From positions 59,901 through 123,900 of the forward strand of contig CAKOKU010000003.1 of the NCBI GenBank assembly GCA_934095865.1: a stretch of 64,000 bases of DNA, given 5' to 3'. The notes under the pieces are model-generated. The model did not search any database and had not been told where the DNA came from. It saw only the letters and a program-made list of their open reading frames with translations. The position numbers were made by a program, and so were the translations under genes. This document shows positions 9,163 to 16,989 of the stretch, in pieces; the first letter of the stretch is position 1; each line of letters opens with the position of its first letter. The stretch comes from an uncultured Bacilli bacterium (GTDB taxonomy: Bacteria; Bacillota_I; Bacilli_A; RF39; UBA660).

Positions 9163-9637
9163 TTTTGAAATCAATAATATTCAAGGCAACGAATGCAACG
9201 TTGTCTTTTTTGATACTAAAAATCATAAAGAGGAAAAAGATGAAAATGAAAATATATCATACGAATATGATGCATACAATATCAAAACAACTTATAGGAG
9301 CACGTTAGGAGCAGATATAAGCAAAAATTACGAAAAATGGTACAATTATGCTATCCAGTATGAAAAAGATGTTCTAGCAACAGAAATAAGGGCGAAAAGA
9401 AACGAATTATTGAATGAAAGCGACAAAGAATTGGCTATTGACAGATTTTCATTTGAATTTCCCGAAGAAATAACAATGTTAAACATCTTACAAGTAATCA
9501 AAAGTTTTTTCTCTGTTTTATCAAGTATAACTAATGGTAAATGGGCTAAATATCGTCAGCAATTAAGAGATATTACTAAACAGGAGGAATTTCCATATAA
9601 TGTCGAGTTCCCTAAAAAGCCCACAGATAATGAATAA
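9128..9637 (+). CDS. Phage tail-assembly-like protein
   Basis: A 169-residue protein starting inside the reverse transcriptase gene; the start is supported by an AAGGAGG site 9 bases upstream. The C-terminal half has a Glu-Ile-Arg-Ala-Lys-Arg-Asn-Glu-Leu-Leu-Asn-Glu-Ser-Asp segment (about residues 98-111) and ends with Trp-Ala-Lys-Tyr-Arg-Gln-Gln-Leu-Arg-Asp and a Phe-Pro-Tyr-Asn-Val tail. These recall the DUF4376 / tail-fibre-assembly type C-terminal domains of many phages. It probably helps fold or attach the tail receptor protein. It shares one base with the next gene. Confidence 0.6.
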   Translation: MKVRSDRLPQNDFEINNIQGNECNVVFFDTKNHKEEKDENENISYEYDAYNIKTTYRSTLGADISKNYEKWYNYAIQYEKDVLATEIRAKRNELLNESDKELAIDRFSFEFPEEITMLNILQVIKSFFSVLSSITNGKWAKYRQQLRDITKQEEFPYNVEFPKKPTDNE

Positions 9638-9984
9638 TGGATACCATTATTGTAACGGCTATTACGACTGTTGGAGTTGTAATAACAACTCTTATTCAAA
9701 GTTCTAATGCACGAAAAAAGGATAATATAGAGGCGAAATTAGATAATATCAGAAAACAATTTAATGACAAAATAGATTCATTGAAAGAAAACTTAAATCA
9801 AGAAACACTAGCAAGATGTAAAGCAGATTTAGTTTCATTAATGTCAAAAATTAAAAATGGTTATACCCCAACAGTAGAAGAAAAATTAATATTACATGAA
9901 TCAAAGAAAAAGTATAACGATCTAGGTGGAGATAGTTATGTTGATGAAATGTTTGATAATTTAGTGAAAGAAGGTAAGATATAA
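9637..9984 (+). CDS. Phage membrane-anchored coiled-coil protein
   Basis: A 115-residue protein. Residues 3-21 form one hydrophobic segment, followed by a charged, heptad-like region (about 30-60) and a short helical tail. This layout, just before a holin gene, is common for small lysis-module proteins of the XhlA kind, but I see no diagnostic motif. Start and stop overlap the neighbouring genes by one base each, so it is part of the tail-to-lysis operon. Confidence 0.5.
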   Translation: MDTIIVTAITTVGVVITTLIQSSNARKKDNIEAKLDNIRKQFNDKIDSLKENLNQETLARCKADLVSLMSKIKNGYTPTVEEKLILHESKKKYNDLGGDSYVDEMFDNLVKEGKI

Positions 9985-10301
9985 TGGATACTTTTCTAAC
10001 CTGGGAAGTTCTACTAACATTTAGTGGGTTAGTAGGAGCAGTCTACATGGTCGTTGAATTCACAAAAGAAATAAAGTTTATAAATAAAATTCCAACTAAA
10101 TATTGGAGTTTTTTTATTGCAGCATTTCTAATAATGATGACGAATGTAGTTACAGAATCATTTAATTATAAAGATATAGTTCTTTATCTTTTAAATTCAA
10201 TAGTAGTTAGTTTGAGTTCTAACGGCTTAAATGACTTTAACAAGGGCAAATCAAAAGAAACATCAGAAAAACATGAGAATGATATAAAAGAGGGCGAATA
10301 A
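9984..10301 (+). CDS. Holin-like protein
   Basis: A 105-residue protein with three predicted membrane segments (about residues 7-26, 40-57 and 65-82) and a charged C-terminal tail rich in Lys and Glu. Size, topology and position directly before the endolysin gene match phage holins, which form membrane lesions that release or activate the lysin. Its stop codon lies inside the loop of a terminator hairpin. The precise holin family is not assigned. Confidence 0.7.
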   Translation: MDTFLTWEVLLTFSGLVGAVYMVVEFTKEIKFINKIPTKYWSFFIAAFLIMMTNVVTESFNYKDIVLYLLNSIVVSLSSNGLNDFNKGKSKETSEKHENDIKEGE

Positions 10302-10311
10302 GCCCTTTTTT
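10286..10311 (+). terminator. Intrinsic terminator between holin and endolysin
   Basis: GGGC (10292-10295) pairs with GCCC (10302-10305) around GAATAA, extended by A/T pairs, and is followed by TTTTTT. The holin stop codon is in the loop. It could reduce endolysin expression unless read-through or antitermination occurs. Confidence 0.65.
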
Positions 10312-10333
10312 GTATAGATTGGAGGTTTTATCT

Positions 10334-11467
10334 ATGGAAGATGAAAAAAATGTTGAAATCGTAGAAGAAAATACAGAATTAGAAATCCAAACTACATTTA
10401 ATGAGGATGGATTAGATGTATTAGTCGAAGACGGTACAATAGAAAATGAAAATGCAGAGGAGCCAGAAGGTATTGGAGCCGGCGAAAACTTTTCAATGAG
10501 AACAAGTAAGCCAGGTGCAGGTAATAAGTTCTTTATTACACGAAGCAGAGGCGGATATTCTACATGTATTCAGGGAAGCCCAACAGATAGTAAATGTAAT
10601 GTACTTGCTAACTGTGTAGGATATGCTTGCGGACGTTTCAATGAAATAATTGGAGCAATGAAATATCCATCATTAAATTGTAATGCAGAAAACTTTATTG
10701 AAAGAGCAAGAAATACCTATGGATTAGAAATATCACCAGTTCCTACATTAGGTGGTATTATGGTATGGCAAAAAGGATCTACATTATCAGGTGGTGATGG
10801 TGCAGGACATGTTGCTATCGTTGAAAAGATTATTGATAGTAATACTATTTATACAAGTGAATCAGGTTATGGATCAAGTGCTTTCTGGAATAGTACAAGA
10901 AGCAATAGTAATGGTAGATGGGGATTAGGTAGTGGTTATACATTTAGAGGATGTATTGTTAATCCCACTATTGGTAAAGTAACCGCTCCAACATCTAATA
11001 GTGCGAATCCATTTCCAGGTGTATCTGATGAGGAACTAGCAAGACGTGTTTGGTCCGGTGAATTTGGAAACGGCACAACTAGACAAGAGAGATTAGGATC
11101 AAGATATGCAGCAGTTCAAGCACTTGTTAATAGAGGTGTAGGAAAGCCAGGAACAACAAGTAATGTACCTTATGCAGGTGTATCTGACGAGGAATTAGCA
11201 CGTCGTGTTTGGCGAGGCGAATTTGGAAATGGAGCAACTAGAAGACAAAAACTAGGATCAAGATATGCAGCAGTTCAAGCACTTGTTAATAGAGGTGTAG
11301 GAAAGCCAGGAACAACAAGTAATGTACCTTATGCAGGTGTATCTGACGAGGAATTAGCACGTCGTGTTTGGCGAGGCGAATTTGGAAATGGAGCAACTAG
11401 AAGACAAAAACTAGGATCAAGATATGCAGCAGTTCAAGCACTTGTTAATAGAGGTGTAGGTAGATAA
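10334..11467 (+). CDS. Endolysin: CHAP domain with three CW_7-like repeats
   Basis: The start is ATG 10334, preceded by GGAGG at 10321-10325; an upstream in-frame TTG lies in the terminator and is unlikely. The product is 377 residues. An acidic N-terminal 45 residues is followed by a CHAP amidase/endopeptidase domain (about 60-210) with the catalytic Cys in Ala-Asn-Cys-Val-Gly-Tyr-Ala and His in Gly-Ala-Gly-His-Val-Ala. Three C-terminal repeats of about 45 residues start near 229, 282 and 335, each beginning Gly-Val-Ser-Asp-Glu-Glu-Leu-Ala-Arg-Arg and containing Gly-Ser-Arg-Tyr-Ala-Ala-Val-Gln. These match the CW_7 (Cpl-7) wall-binding repeat. It cuts peptidoglycan to release phage. Repeats two and three are nearly identical at DNA level. 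Confidence 0.9.
   Translation: MEDEKNVEIVEENTELEIQTTFNEDGLDVLVEDGTIENENAEEPEGIGAGENFSMRTSKPGAGNKFFITRSRGGYSTCIQGSPTDSKCNVLANCVGYACGRFNEIIGAMKYPSLNCNAENFIERARNTYGLEISPVPTLGGIMVWQKGSTLSGGDGAGHVAIVEKIIDSNTIYTSESGYGSSAFWNSTRSNSNGRWGLGSGYTFRGCIVNPTIGKVTAPTSNSANPFPGVSDEELARRVWSGEFGNGTTRQERLGSRYAAVQALVNRGVGKPGTTSNVPYAGVSDEELARRVWRGEFGNGATRRQKLGSRYAAVQALVNRGVGKPGTTSNVPYAGVSDEELARRVWRGEFGNGATRRQKLGSRYAAVQALVNRGVGR
11096..11461 (+). repeat. 159-bp tandem repeat inside endolysin gene
   Basis: The sequence repeats with an exact 159-base (53-codon) period; for example GGATCAAGATATGCAGCAG occurs at 11096 and 11255, and the Tyr-Ala-Gly-Val-Ser-Asp codons recur at 11171 and 11330. About 2.3 copies read as identical. 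The first CW_7 unit is more diverged in its first half. This points to a recent duplication or gene conversion that could expand or contract the wall-binding array. Confidence 0.85.
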
Positions 11468-11470
11468 GAA

Positions 11471-11510
11471 AAAAGGTAATGACACAAATGTCACTACCTC
11501 TTTTTTTTTG
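11471..11510. terminator. Bidirectional terminator at end of lysis module
   Basis: AGGTAATGACA (11474-11484) pairs with TGTCACTACCT (11489-11499) around CAAA, with A-rich and T-rich flanks. It lies between the endolysin (+) and a minus-strand gene whose stop codon overlaps the stem, so it can serve both strands. Confidence 0.85.
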
Positions 11511-11688
11511 CCTTTAAATCCTCTATGGCATTTCTAATAAATTGAGTTTGAGTTAATCCTTCCTCGGCTAATAATTTATCAAGTTCTTCCTTTTCTTCTT
11601 TCTTTAAATTGATTTTAAGTGGTGAGTAGTGTTTCTTTTTATATTCATTAACATACTCATTTTGATTAAATTTCTTTTCTTCTTTCAT
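11494..11688 (-). CDS. Small ribbon-helix-helix-like protein
   Basis: A 64-residue protein with GGGAGGG just upstream of ATG. After a Lys-rich N-terminus, residues 22-60 have the pattern of a ribbon-helix-helix DNA-binding domain: a beta strand (Leu-Lys-Ile-Asn-Leu), a helix rich in Lys/Glu, then Gly-Leu-Thr-Gln-Thr-Gln-Phe-Ile-Arg-Asn-Ala. It resembles phage and plasmid CopG/Arc-type regulators. No toxin partner is beside it. It lies at the prophage end, transcribed against the late genes, and may regulate phage expression. Confidence 0.65.
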   Translation of the reverse strand: MKEEKKFNQNEYVNEYKKKHYSPLKINLKKEEKEELDKLLAEEGLTQTQFIRNAIEDLKAKKKR

Positions 11689-11756
11689 AATCCCTCCCTA
11701 TATACTACCATTGCATTATTTTTCAATTTAGTATATAATAATTAGTGAGAGAGGAA

Positions 11757-11870
11757 TTAATCCTCTTTCACTAATAGGATATTTCCGTTTTTGTAGATTA
11801 CGGCAAATCCTAATTCATAAAGTTGGTATGCTGTTTCAAGGCTCATATCAACTTTTTTAATTTGTAGCAT
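11757..11870 (-). CDS. 37-residue prophage-end small protein
   Basis: A short gene with a very strong ribosome binding site (AAGGAGGTGAGAG directly before ATG at 11868-11870). The peptide starts Met-Leu-Gln-Ile-Lys-Lys-Val-Asp-Met and has a Tyr-Glu-Leu-Gly-Phe-Ala-Val core, like a small alpha/beta unit. I do not recognise a family. It precedes the ribbon-helix-helix gene on the same strand and may be co-transcribed with it. Confidence 0.55.
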   Translation of the reverse strand: MLQIKKVDMSLETAYQLYELGFAVIYKNGNILLVKED

Positions 11871-11958
11871 TCTCTCACCTCCTTACATATTAAGTATATC
11901 ACATTGGGGGGACAATGTCAACAAAAAAGTAAAAAAATTATTTTTTTTAAATAAAATT

Positions 11959-11987
11959 GGTAAGGACATTAATGTCCTTACCTTTTA
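11959..11987. terminator. Perfect inverted repeat / terminator at prophage edge
   Basis: GGTAAGGACAT and ATGTCCTTACC form 11-base perfect arms with TA between (11959-11982), preceded by an A/T-rich run and followed by TTTTAT. It probably insulates the prophage from host comEC, though an integration-related role is possible because the phage-host boundary is within about 30 bases. Confidence 0.65.
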
Positions 11988-12037
11988 TGTATGTGCATAA
12001 AAATAAATCACCACATGGTGATTACGATCATATGGGG
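11983..12037 (+). other. Prophage-chromosome junction (probable attR) inside comEC
   Basis: Phage-type noncoding DNA changes here into comEC coding sequence. The first recognisable ComEC residues are His-Gly-Asp-Tyr-Asp-His-Met-Gly, encoded at 12014-12037, which is the metal-binding motif of the metallo-beta-lactamase domain. The crossover core should lie in or just before these bases. It cannot be fixed without the left junction, which is outside the window. No integrase gene is visible; it is expected at the other prophage end. Confidence 0.5.
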
Positions 12038-12586
12038 AATGCTAAATTTTTAGTTGATAATATAAAAGTTAGGAATGTTTTATTTAACTGTGGTGAATTC
12101 AATGAAATCGAAAAGAATTTAAAAAAGACTTTGGAAACTAAAAATATTATGTTTGATAGTTGTGTTCAGAGATTGAATATAGGAAAAGATAATAAGTTGC
12201 AATTTTTAAAAACTAAAGAGTATAACAATGAAAATGATAATTCAAATGTCATTTATTTTAATTATAATAATTATAAATTTTTATTTATGGGTGATGCTGG
12301 AATAGAAAGAGAAAATTATATAATGTCAATGTATAATTTAGAAAATGTTGATTTTTTAAAAGTAGGCCATCATGGTTCGAATACAAGCAGTGGGAAATCA
12401 TTCATTGATGTTATTAATCCTAAGTATAGCATTATAAGTGTCGGAAAAAATAATCGCTATGGTCATCCTAAATCAACAGTATTAGATAATTTGAGCGACA
12501 GTATAATTTATAGGACAGACGAAGTTGGGAGTATAGAAGTAATAATAAATAAAACAACCATTAATATTCATACATATGCTCCTTAA
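11987..12586 (+). pseudogene. comEC: comEC 3' remnant (metallo-beta-lactamase domain)
   Basis: About 200 residues that match the C-terminal metallo-beta-lactamase-like part of the DNA uptake channel protein ComEC. Visible motifs are His-Gly-Asp-Tyr-Asp-His near the start, Phe-Met-Gly-Asp-Ala-Gly, and Val-Gly-His-His-Gly-Ser-Asn-Thr-Ser near residue 128, ending in Gly-His-Pro-Lys and an Ile-Tyr-Arg-Thr-Asp segment. The N-terminal domain, the competence membrane domain and the first strands of the lactamase domain are absent. The frame runs back only into prophage DNA. Candidate starts (ATG 11987, TTG 11957) lie in or next to the palindrome and have no good ribosome binding site. holA follows, the usual comEC neighbour. 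The intact gene was probably split by prophage insertion. Confidence 0.85.
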
Positions 12587-12677
12587 AAAAACTAGAAGTT
12601 ATCTTTTAGGTAAAATTATATAGAATAAAAAGTTGTTCAAGATTTAATTTTGTGTTATATTTTTCTTGGTGGTAAAT

Positions 12678-13598
12678 ATGAATTACTTAGTAGCAGGAAC
12701 ATCCAGATATTTAGTAGAGAAAGAAATTAAAAGAATTCTAGGCACTGGGGCATATACTAAAATTGATTATAACGAAATTACAATGGAAGAAATTGTAACT
12801 GAAGCTTCATATAACGATTTATTTGGAGATAAGAAGAATATTATAGTTAAGAATGCTAATATTTTTAATGAAAAAGATGAGAAATCTACTAAGATTTTAG
12901 AAAAATATTTACAAAATTCTAATGAAAATACTACTTTGATCTTTGTCTGTGATAAGGTTAACGAGAGATTAAAAAGTGTTACTTTATTTAAAGATTATGG
13001 TCATGTTATAATCATGAAGATTATGTATGCTAATGAAGCAACAACAAGACTAATGGAAGAAGTAAAAGGTTCTGGGTATACAATAAGTTATGAGGATGCA
13101 AAATATATATTAGATTGTTCATTAAATAATTTTGATATTGCTATGCAGAATGTAGAAAAGCTTTTTATTTATTATGGTAAGCCTTGTAAAATAGAGACTA
13201 GTGATGTTCGTAATTTGACTTCTTCGTCTTTAGAAGATAATCAATTTAAATTTGTCGATGCTGTAATAGGTCGTAATTATGCTTTAGCATTTAAGATGAT
13301 TAATGATTTTAAAGTTCAAAAACTAGAGCCTTTTGTTCTTTTTAATATGTTAGTGCGTGAATTTCGAAATATGCTTTTTATAAAGAAATCTTTAACAGAT
13401 TCTTCAGAAAAGAACGCTATTCTAAATAATTTAGGTCTTGCTAAATGGCAGCTTGATAAATTAGTAAGAAATTCAGCTAATTATAAAGAGAAAGAATTAC
13501 AAGAAGAATTAATAAAATTAGCAAAAATAGATTTAGATATTAAATGTGGTAATATTGATAAATACTTAGCTTTAGAAATGTATTTGCTTGGTAGATAA
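12678..13598 (+). CDS. holA: DNA polymerase III subunit delta
   Basis: The start is ATG 12678; the TTG and GTG codons just upstream are less likely. The product is 306 residues with the HolA pattern: an N-terminal Asn-Tyr-Leu-Val-Ala-Gly, a domain near 70-90 with Thr-Leu-Ile-Phe-Val-Cys, and C-terminal helical parts with Lys-Phe-Val-Asp-Ala-Val and Leu-Val-Arg-Glu-Phe-Arg-Asn. The delta subunit opens the sliding clamp in the clamp loader. Its place just after comEC is a classic Firmicutes arrangement and supports both calls. Confidence 0.88.
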   Translation: MNYLVAGTSRYLVEKEIKRILGTGAYTKIDYNEITMEEIVTEASYNDLFGDKKNIIVKNANIFNEKDEKSTKILEKYLQNSNENTTLIFVCDKVNERLKSVTLFKDYGHVIIMKIMYANEATTRLMEEVKGSGYTISYEDAKYILDCSLNNFDIAMQNVEKLFIYYGKPCKIETSDVRNLTSSSLEDNQFKFVDAVIGRNYALAFKMINDFKVQKLEPFVLFNMLVREFRNMLFIKKSLTDSSEKNAILNNLGLAKWQLDKLVRNSANYKEKELQEELIKLAKIDLDIKCGNIDKYLALEMYLLGR

Positions 13599-13620
13599 GG
13601 ACTTTTAGGGCCTTTTTTTC
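13597..13620 (+). terminator. Terminator after holA
   Basis: AAGGAC and GGGCCTT pair imperfectly around TTTTA and are followed by a long T run directly after the holA stop codon. Confidence 0.6.
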
Positions 13621-13649
13621 TTTTAGTACGTAGATAATTACGCTATAAT
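13621..13649 (+). promoter_or_regulatory. Promoter for yqeG-yqeH-mutL-miaA
   Basis: TTTTAG (13621-13626) and a perfect TATAAT (13644-13649) are 17 bases apart. A GAGGT ribosome binding site and the yqeG ATG (13674) follow. Confidence 0.65.
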
Positions 13650-13673
13650 ACACTAAGAAATGAGGTAATATTT

Positions 13674-14195
13674 ATGAGTAATTTTTATCCTGATAAATAT
13701 TGTCAAAATATTTATAAAATAGATTATAAAAAACTTAAAGAACTTGGAATTAAATGCTTAATATTTGATTTAGACAATACCTTGGTTCCAGTCAAAGCGA
13801 AGGAGCCATCTAAGCAAGTAAAAGAGCTATTTTCTTATTTAGACGGTTTGGGTTTTTTTCTTATTTTAATGAGTAATAGCCCAAAAGCTCGTGTTGAACC
13901 ATTTAAAGAGCAATTAAATATTGATTCTTGTTATTCATCTAAAAAACCTTTGAAAATAAAATATAAAAAAATATTAAAAACTTATGGTTATGATATTAGT
14001 GAAGTTGCCTGCATTGGTGATCAGATAATGACTGATATTTGGGGAGCAAACAGAATGGGATTTACTTCTATATTTTTAGATCGATTAACAACAGAAGATT
14101 TCGTTTGGACAAAGTTAAATCGTCTAATAGAAAGTGCTATTTTAAAGTATTTTCATCATAAGAAGATGTTTACTAAAGGAGAGTATTATGAATAA
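13674..14195 (+). CDS. yqeG: YqeG family HAD-type phosphatase
   Basis: A 173-residue HAD-IIIA family protein. The catalytic motif I is Phe-Asp-Leu-Asp-Asn-Thr-Leu-Val (about 31-38), followed by a Met-Ser-Asn-Ser motif II and Gly-Asp-Gln-Ile-Met-Thr-Asp near 119-125 for motif IV. It is full length for YqeG. It overlaps yqeH by eight bases, as in Bacillus, where both are tied to ribosome biogenesis. The substrate is not known from sequence. Confidence 0.9.
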   Translation: MSNFYPDKYCQNIYKIDYKKLKELGIKCLIFDLDNTLVPVKAKEPSKQVKELFSYLDGLGFFLILMSNSPKARVEPFKEQLNIDSCYSSKKPLKIKYKKILKTYGYDISEVACIGDQIMTDIWGANRMGFTSIFLDRLTTEDFVWTKLNRLIESAILKYFHHKKMFTKGEYYE

Positions 14196-15153
14196 AAGAT
14201 GTATTGGATGTGGGGCTGTTTTACAGGATACAGATAAAAAAGCCTTAGGTTATACCCCTAAATTAAATAATAAGTATTGTATGCGCTGTTTTCGCCTAAC
14301 TAATTATAATGATTTGACTGTAAGTGATGTAGCCAAAGACAATAATAAAATAATAGATATAGTTAATAAATCTGGTATTTATAGTTTTTTTCTTATAGAT
14401 AGTTTAACTATTAATAAAGAAATAATAGATATTTATAGTAAGATTACTACTAAAAAATGTATTTTATTAACTAAAGTTGATTTGCTGCCAAGAAATATTA
14501 ACTTAAATAATTATGTTAATAATATTAAATATGTTTATAAGATAAAGGAAGAAATTTATCCATTAAGTGTTAAAAGTAAATTAAATACAAATAAAATAGT
14601 ATGTATAATGGATGAAAAAAATATTAAGAAAGCTTATGTATTAGGATGTACTAATGCTGGTAAGTCAACAATGATAAATATGTTATTAAATAATAATACT
14701 ATTACTACTAGTAGAATGCCTAATACCACAATTGACTTTATTAATATTAATTTAGAAGATAAAATAATTACTGATACTCCTGGTTTTATGGTGGAAGCTA
14801 GTCCTTTTATTACGAATAACAATTATATTAAGAAAAATGATTATAAAGAACCTTTAAAACCTCTTACTTATCAAACTAAAGATAATACAAATTTAATAAT
14901 AGAAGAGAGATTTGCTCTTGGTTCATTTGGTTTTAATAGTGTTACTACTTATTTTAATAATAATATTGTTGTAAAAAAATCTTATAAAAATATTACAGAC
15001 TATACTGGTTTTAATATTTTAGATAATACTGATATTGTGATAAAAAATTTAGGATTTATTAATATAAAAAAGAAGGCCAGTATTAAAGTTGCTAATGAAT
15101 TAGTTCCTTTTATAGAATTTAGACCTTCTTTAGTAGGAATTTCTTATGAGTAA
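14188..15153 (+). CDS. yqeH: Ribosome biogenesis GTPase YqeH
   Basis: A 321-residue circularly permuted GTPase. The N-terminus has a zinc finger (Cys-Ile-Gly-Cys-Gly and Cys-Met-Arg-Cys). The G4 motif Thr-Lys-Val-Asp (about 93-96) comes before the P-loop Gly-Cys-Thr-Asn-Ala-Gly-Lys-Ser-Thr (about 153-161) and G3 Asp-Thr-Pro-Gly (about 196-199), as expected for YqeH. It acts in small ribosomal subunit assembly. It overlaps yqeG and mutL by eight bases each. It is slightly shorter than the Bacillus protein. Confidence 0.92.
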   Translation: MNKRCIGCGAVLQDTDKKALGYTPKLNNKYCMRCFRLTNYNDLTVSDVAKDNNKIIDIVNKSGIYSFFLIDSLTINKEIIDIYSKITTKKCILLTKVDLLPRNINLNNYVNNIKYVYKIKEEIYPLSVKSKLNTNKIVCIMDEKNIKKAYVLGCTNAGKSTMINMLLNNNTITTSRMPNTTIDFININLEDKIITDTPGFMVEASPFITNNNYIKKNDYKEPLKPLTYQTKDNTNLIIEERFALGSFGFNSVTTYFNNNIVVKKSYKNITDYTGFNILDNTDIVIKNLGFINIKKKASIKVANELVPFIEFRPSLVGISYE

Positions 15154-16978
15154 GATTCATGTAATGAGCGAAATTTTAGCCAATAAAATTGCAGCAGGCG
15201 AAGTTGTTGAACGTTGTGCTTCGGTTGTTAAAGAATTAGTAGAAAATGCAATTGATGCTAAAAGTACAATTATTAATGTTGATCTTGTAGATGGTGGCTT
15301 AAAAGGAATAACAGTAACAGATAATGGTATTGGTATGGAACATGATGATGCTGTTTTATCATTTCAACGTCATGCAACATCGAAGTTAATTAGAGAAGAT
15401 GATCTTTTCTTTATTTCGACTCTGGGTTTTAGGGGTGAGGCTTTACCATCTATTGCTTCAGTTTCGGAAGTTGATTTAGTAACGTGTGCTAGTGAAATTG
15501 GTACTCATCTTCATATTAAAGGTGGCGTTTTACAGGTAGAAGAAAATGCTCTTAAAAAAATTGGCACCATGATAAGTATTAAGAATTTATTTTTTAATAC
15601 ACCAGCTAGATTAAAATATCTAAAAAGCGAACAAACTGAATTAGCTAATTGTGTTTCTTATATTGAAAAGCTATCATTGTCTTATCCGGCTATTAAGTTT
15701 GTTTTGACTAATAATGAACGAGTACTAGTAAAAACTAGTGGTTCCGGTAACTTAAAAAAGACTATTCATGAAATTTACGGCTTACAGGTTTCTTCTAACT
15801 TAATTGAAATTAAGGCAAGTAATGACGATTATGATATTTATGGCTTTATTTGCAAACCTCAGATTTTAAAATCAAGTAGGTATCATATGACTACTATTGT
15901 TAATGGTCGTGTTGTTAGAAATAATGAACTTAATCGCGCTATTAACGATGCTTATTATACTTATAAACCCGATGGTAAATATCCAATTTGTATAATCAAT
16001 ATAAATACTGATCCAACATTAATAGATGTCAATATTCATCCTACTAAGCAAGATATTAAGTTTAGTAAAGTAGATATGCTTTATGGTCTTTTAAATAAGA
16101 CGATTAAAGAAGCTTTATACCAGAGCTTGTTATTGCCAAGTGCTATGGAAAGAATGAAGGCGACTAATGATATCTTATCTAAAGAAGAGATAAACTCTAT
16201 AATTGAAGATAAGATTCGTTTAGATGATGCCGTAGATACAGTTGGGACAATGCCAGATGTAAGTAATCAAATACCAAATAATAGTAAGCAAGATGAGCAA
16301 ATAGCATTAGAATTTGGTGAAGTAAGAGAAGAGCCAGTTTTATATAATAAAGCCGAAGTAGATGAGAAAATAGAGAATAAAAATAAAATTAAGATTCTTA
16401 ATTTGCAACCTATTGGTACGATTAATTTGACTTTTATTGTGGCTCAAGGCGATGATGGTTTATATTTAATTGACCAACATGCTGCCCATGAACGTGTTAA
16501 TTACGAAAAAGTCTTAAAAGCTTTTGAATCAGAAAAAATAGTAACTACCCCTTTATTAGTGCCAATTACTTTAGAATTAACACCAACTGAATATATTTTA
16601 GTCCAAAAGAATTTAGATTTATTACGAAGTATGGGATTTATTTTAGAAGAATTTGGTATTAATACCTTTATTTTTAAAGAACATCCAATTTGGTTTAAAG
16701 AAGGCTTTGAAGAAGAGGGACTACGTCGTGTTATTGATATGGTAATTGAGAGTGGTAGTTCTTTTGATGTTGTTAAATTTAGAGATCGAGCCGCAGCCAT
16801 GCTAGCTTGTAAAATGTCTATCAAAGCCAATATGAGTATTTCCTTAGATGTTTGCAAACACTTATTAGAAGAATTAGCAGAGTGTGATAACCCTTATAAC
16901 TGTGCTCATGGTAGACCAACAATCATAAATTTTTCTAGTTATGATTTAAATAGAATGTTTAAACGAATTATGAATTAG
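15146..16978 (+). CDS. mutL: DNA mismatch repair protein MutL
   Basis: A 610-residue protein. The N-terminal GHKL ATPase has Glu-Leu-Val-Glu-Asn-Ala-Ile-Asp-Ala (about 30-38), Asp-Asn-Gly-Ile-Gly-Met and Gly-Phe-Arg-Gly-Glu-Ala-Leu. The C-terminal domain has the MutL nicking motif Asp-Gln-His-Ala-Ala-His-Glu-Arg-Val-Asn-Tyr-Glu (about 441-452) and ends near Cys-Ala-His-Gly-Arg-Pro-Thr, so it should be an active endonuclease type. A variable linker lies near 330-420. No mutS is in the window. It overlaps yqeH by eight bases and lies 11 bases before miaA. Confidence 0.95.
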   Translation: MSKIHVMSEILANKIAAGEVVERCASVVKELVENAIDAKSTIINVDLVDGGLKGITVTDNGIGMEHDDAVLSFQRHATSKLIREDDLFFISTLGFRGEALPSIASVSEVDLVTCASEIGTHLHIKGGVLQVEENALKKIGTMISIKNLFFNTPARLKYLKSEQTELANCVSYIEKLSLSYPAIKFVLTNNERVLVKTSGSGNLKKTIHEIYGLQVSSNLIEIKASNDDYDIYGFICKPQILKSSRYHMTTIVNGRVVRNNELNRAINDAYYTYKPDGKYPICIININTDPTLIDVNIHPTKQDIKFSKVDMLYGLLNKTIKEALYQSLLLPSAMERMKATNDILSKEEINSIIEDKIRLDDAVDTVGTMPDVSNQIPNNSKQDEQIALEFGEVREEPVLYNKAEVDEKIENKNKIKILNLQPIGTINLTFIVAQGDDGLYLIDQHAAHERVNYEKVLKAFESEKIVTTPLLVPITLELTPTEYILVQKNLDLLRSMGFILEEFGINTFIFKEHPIWFKEGFEEEGLRRVIDMVIESGSSFDVVKFRDRAAAMLACKMSIKANMSISLDVCKHLLEELAECDNPYNCAHGRPTIINFSSYDLNRMFKRIMN

Positions 16979-16989
16979 GAGGCTAAAAG

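Noticed and set aside
10310..10333. TTG start for the endolysin
   Set aside because: It is in the T run of a terminator; ATG 10334 has a perfect ribosome binding site.
11957..11986. TTG start extending the comEC remnant upstream
   Set aside because: It lies inside a perfect palindrome with no ribosome binding site, and the extra residues are phage-derived.
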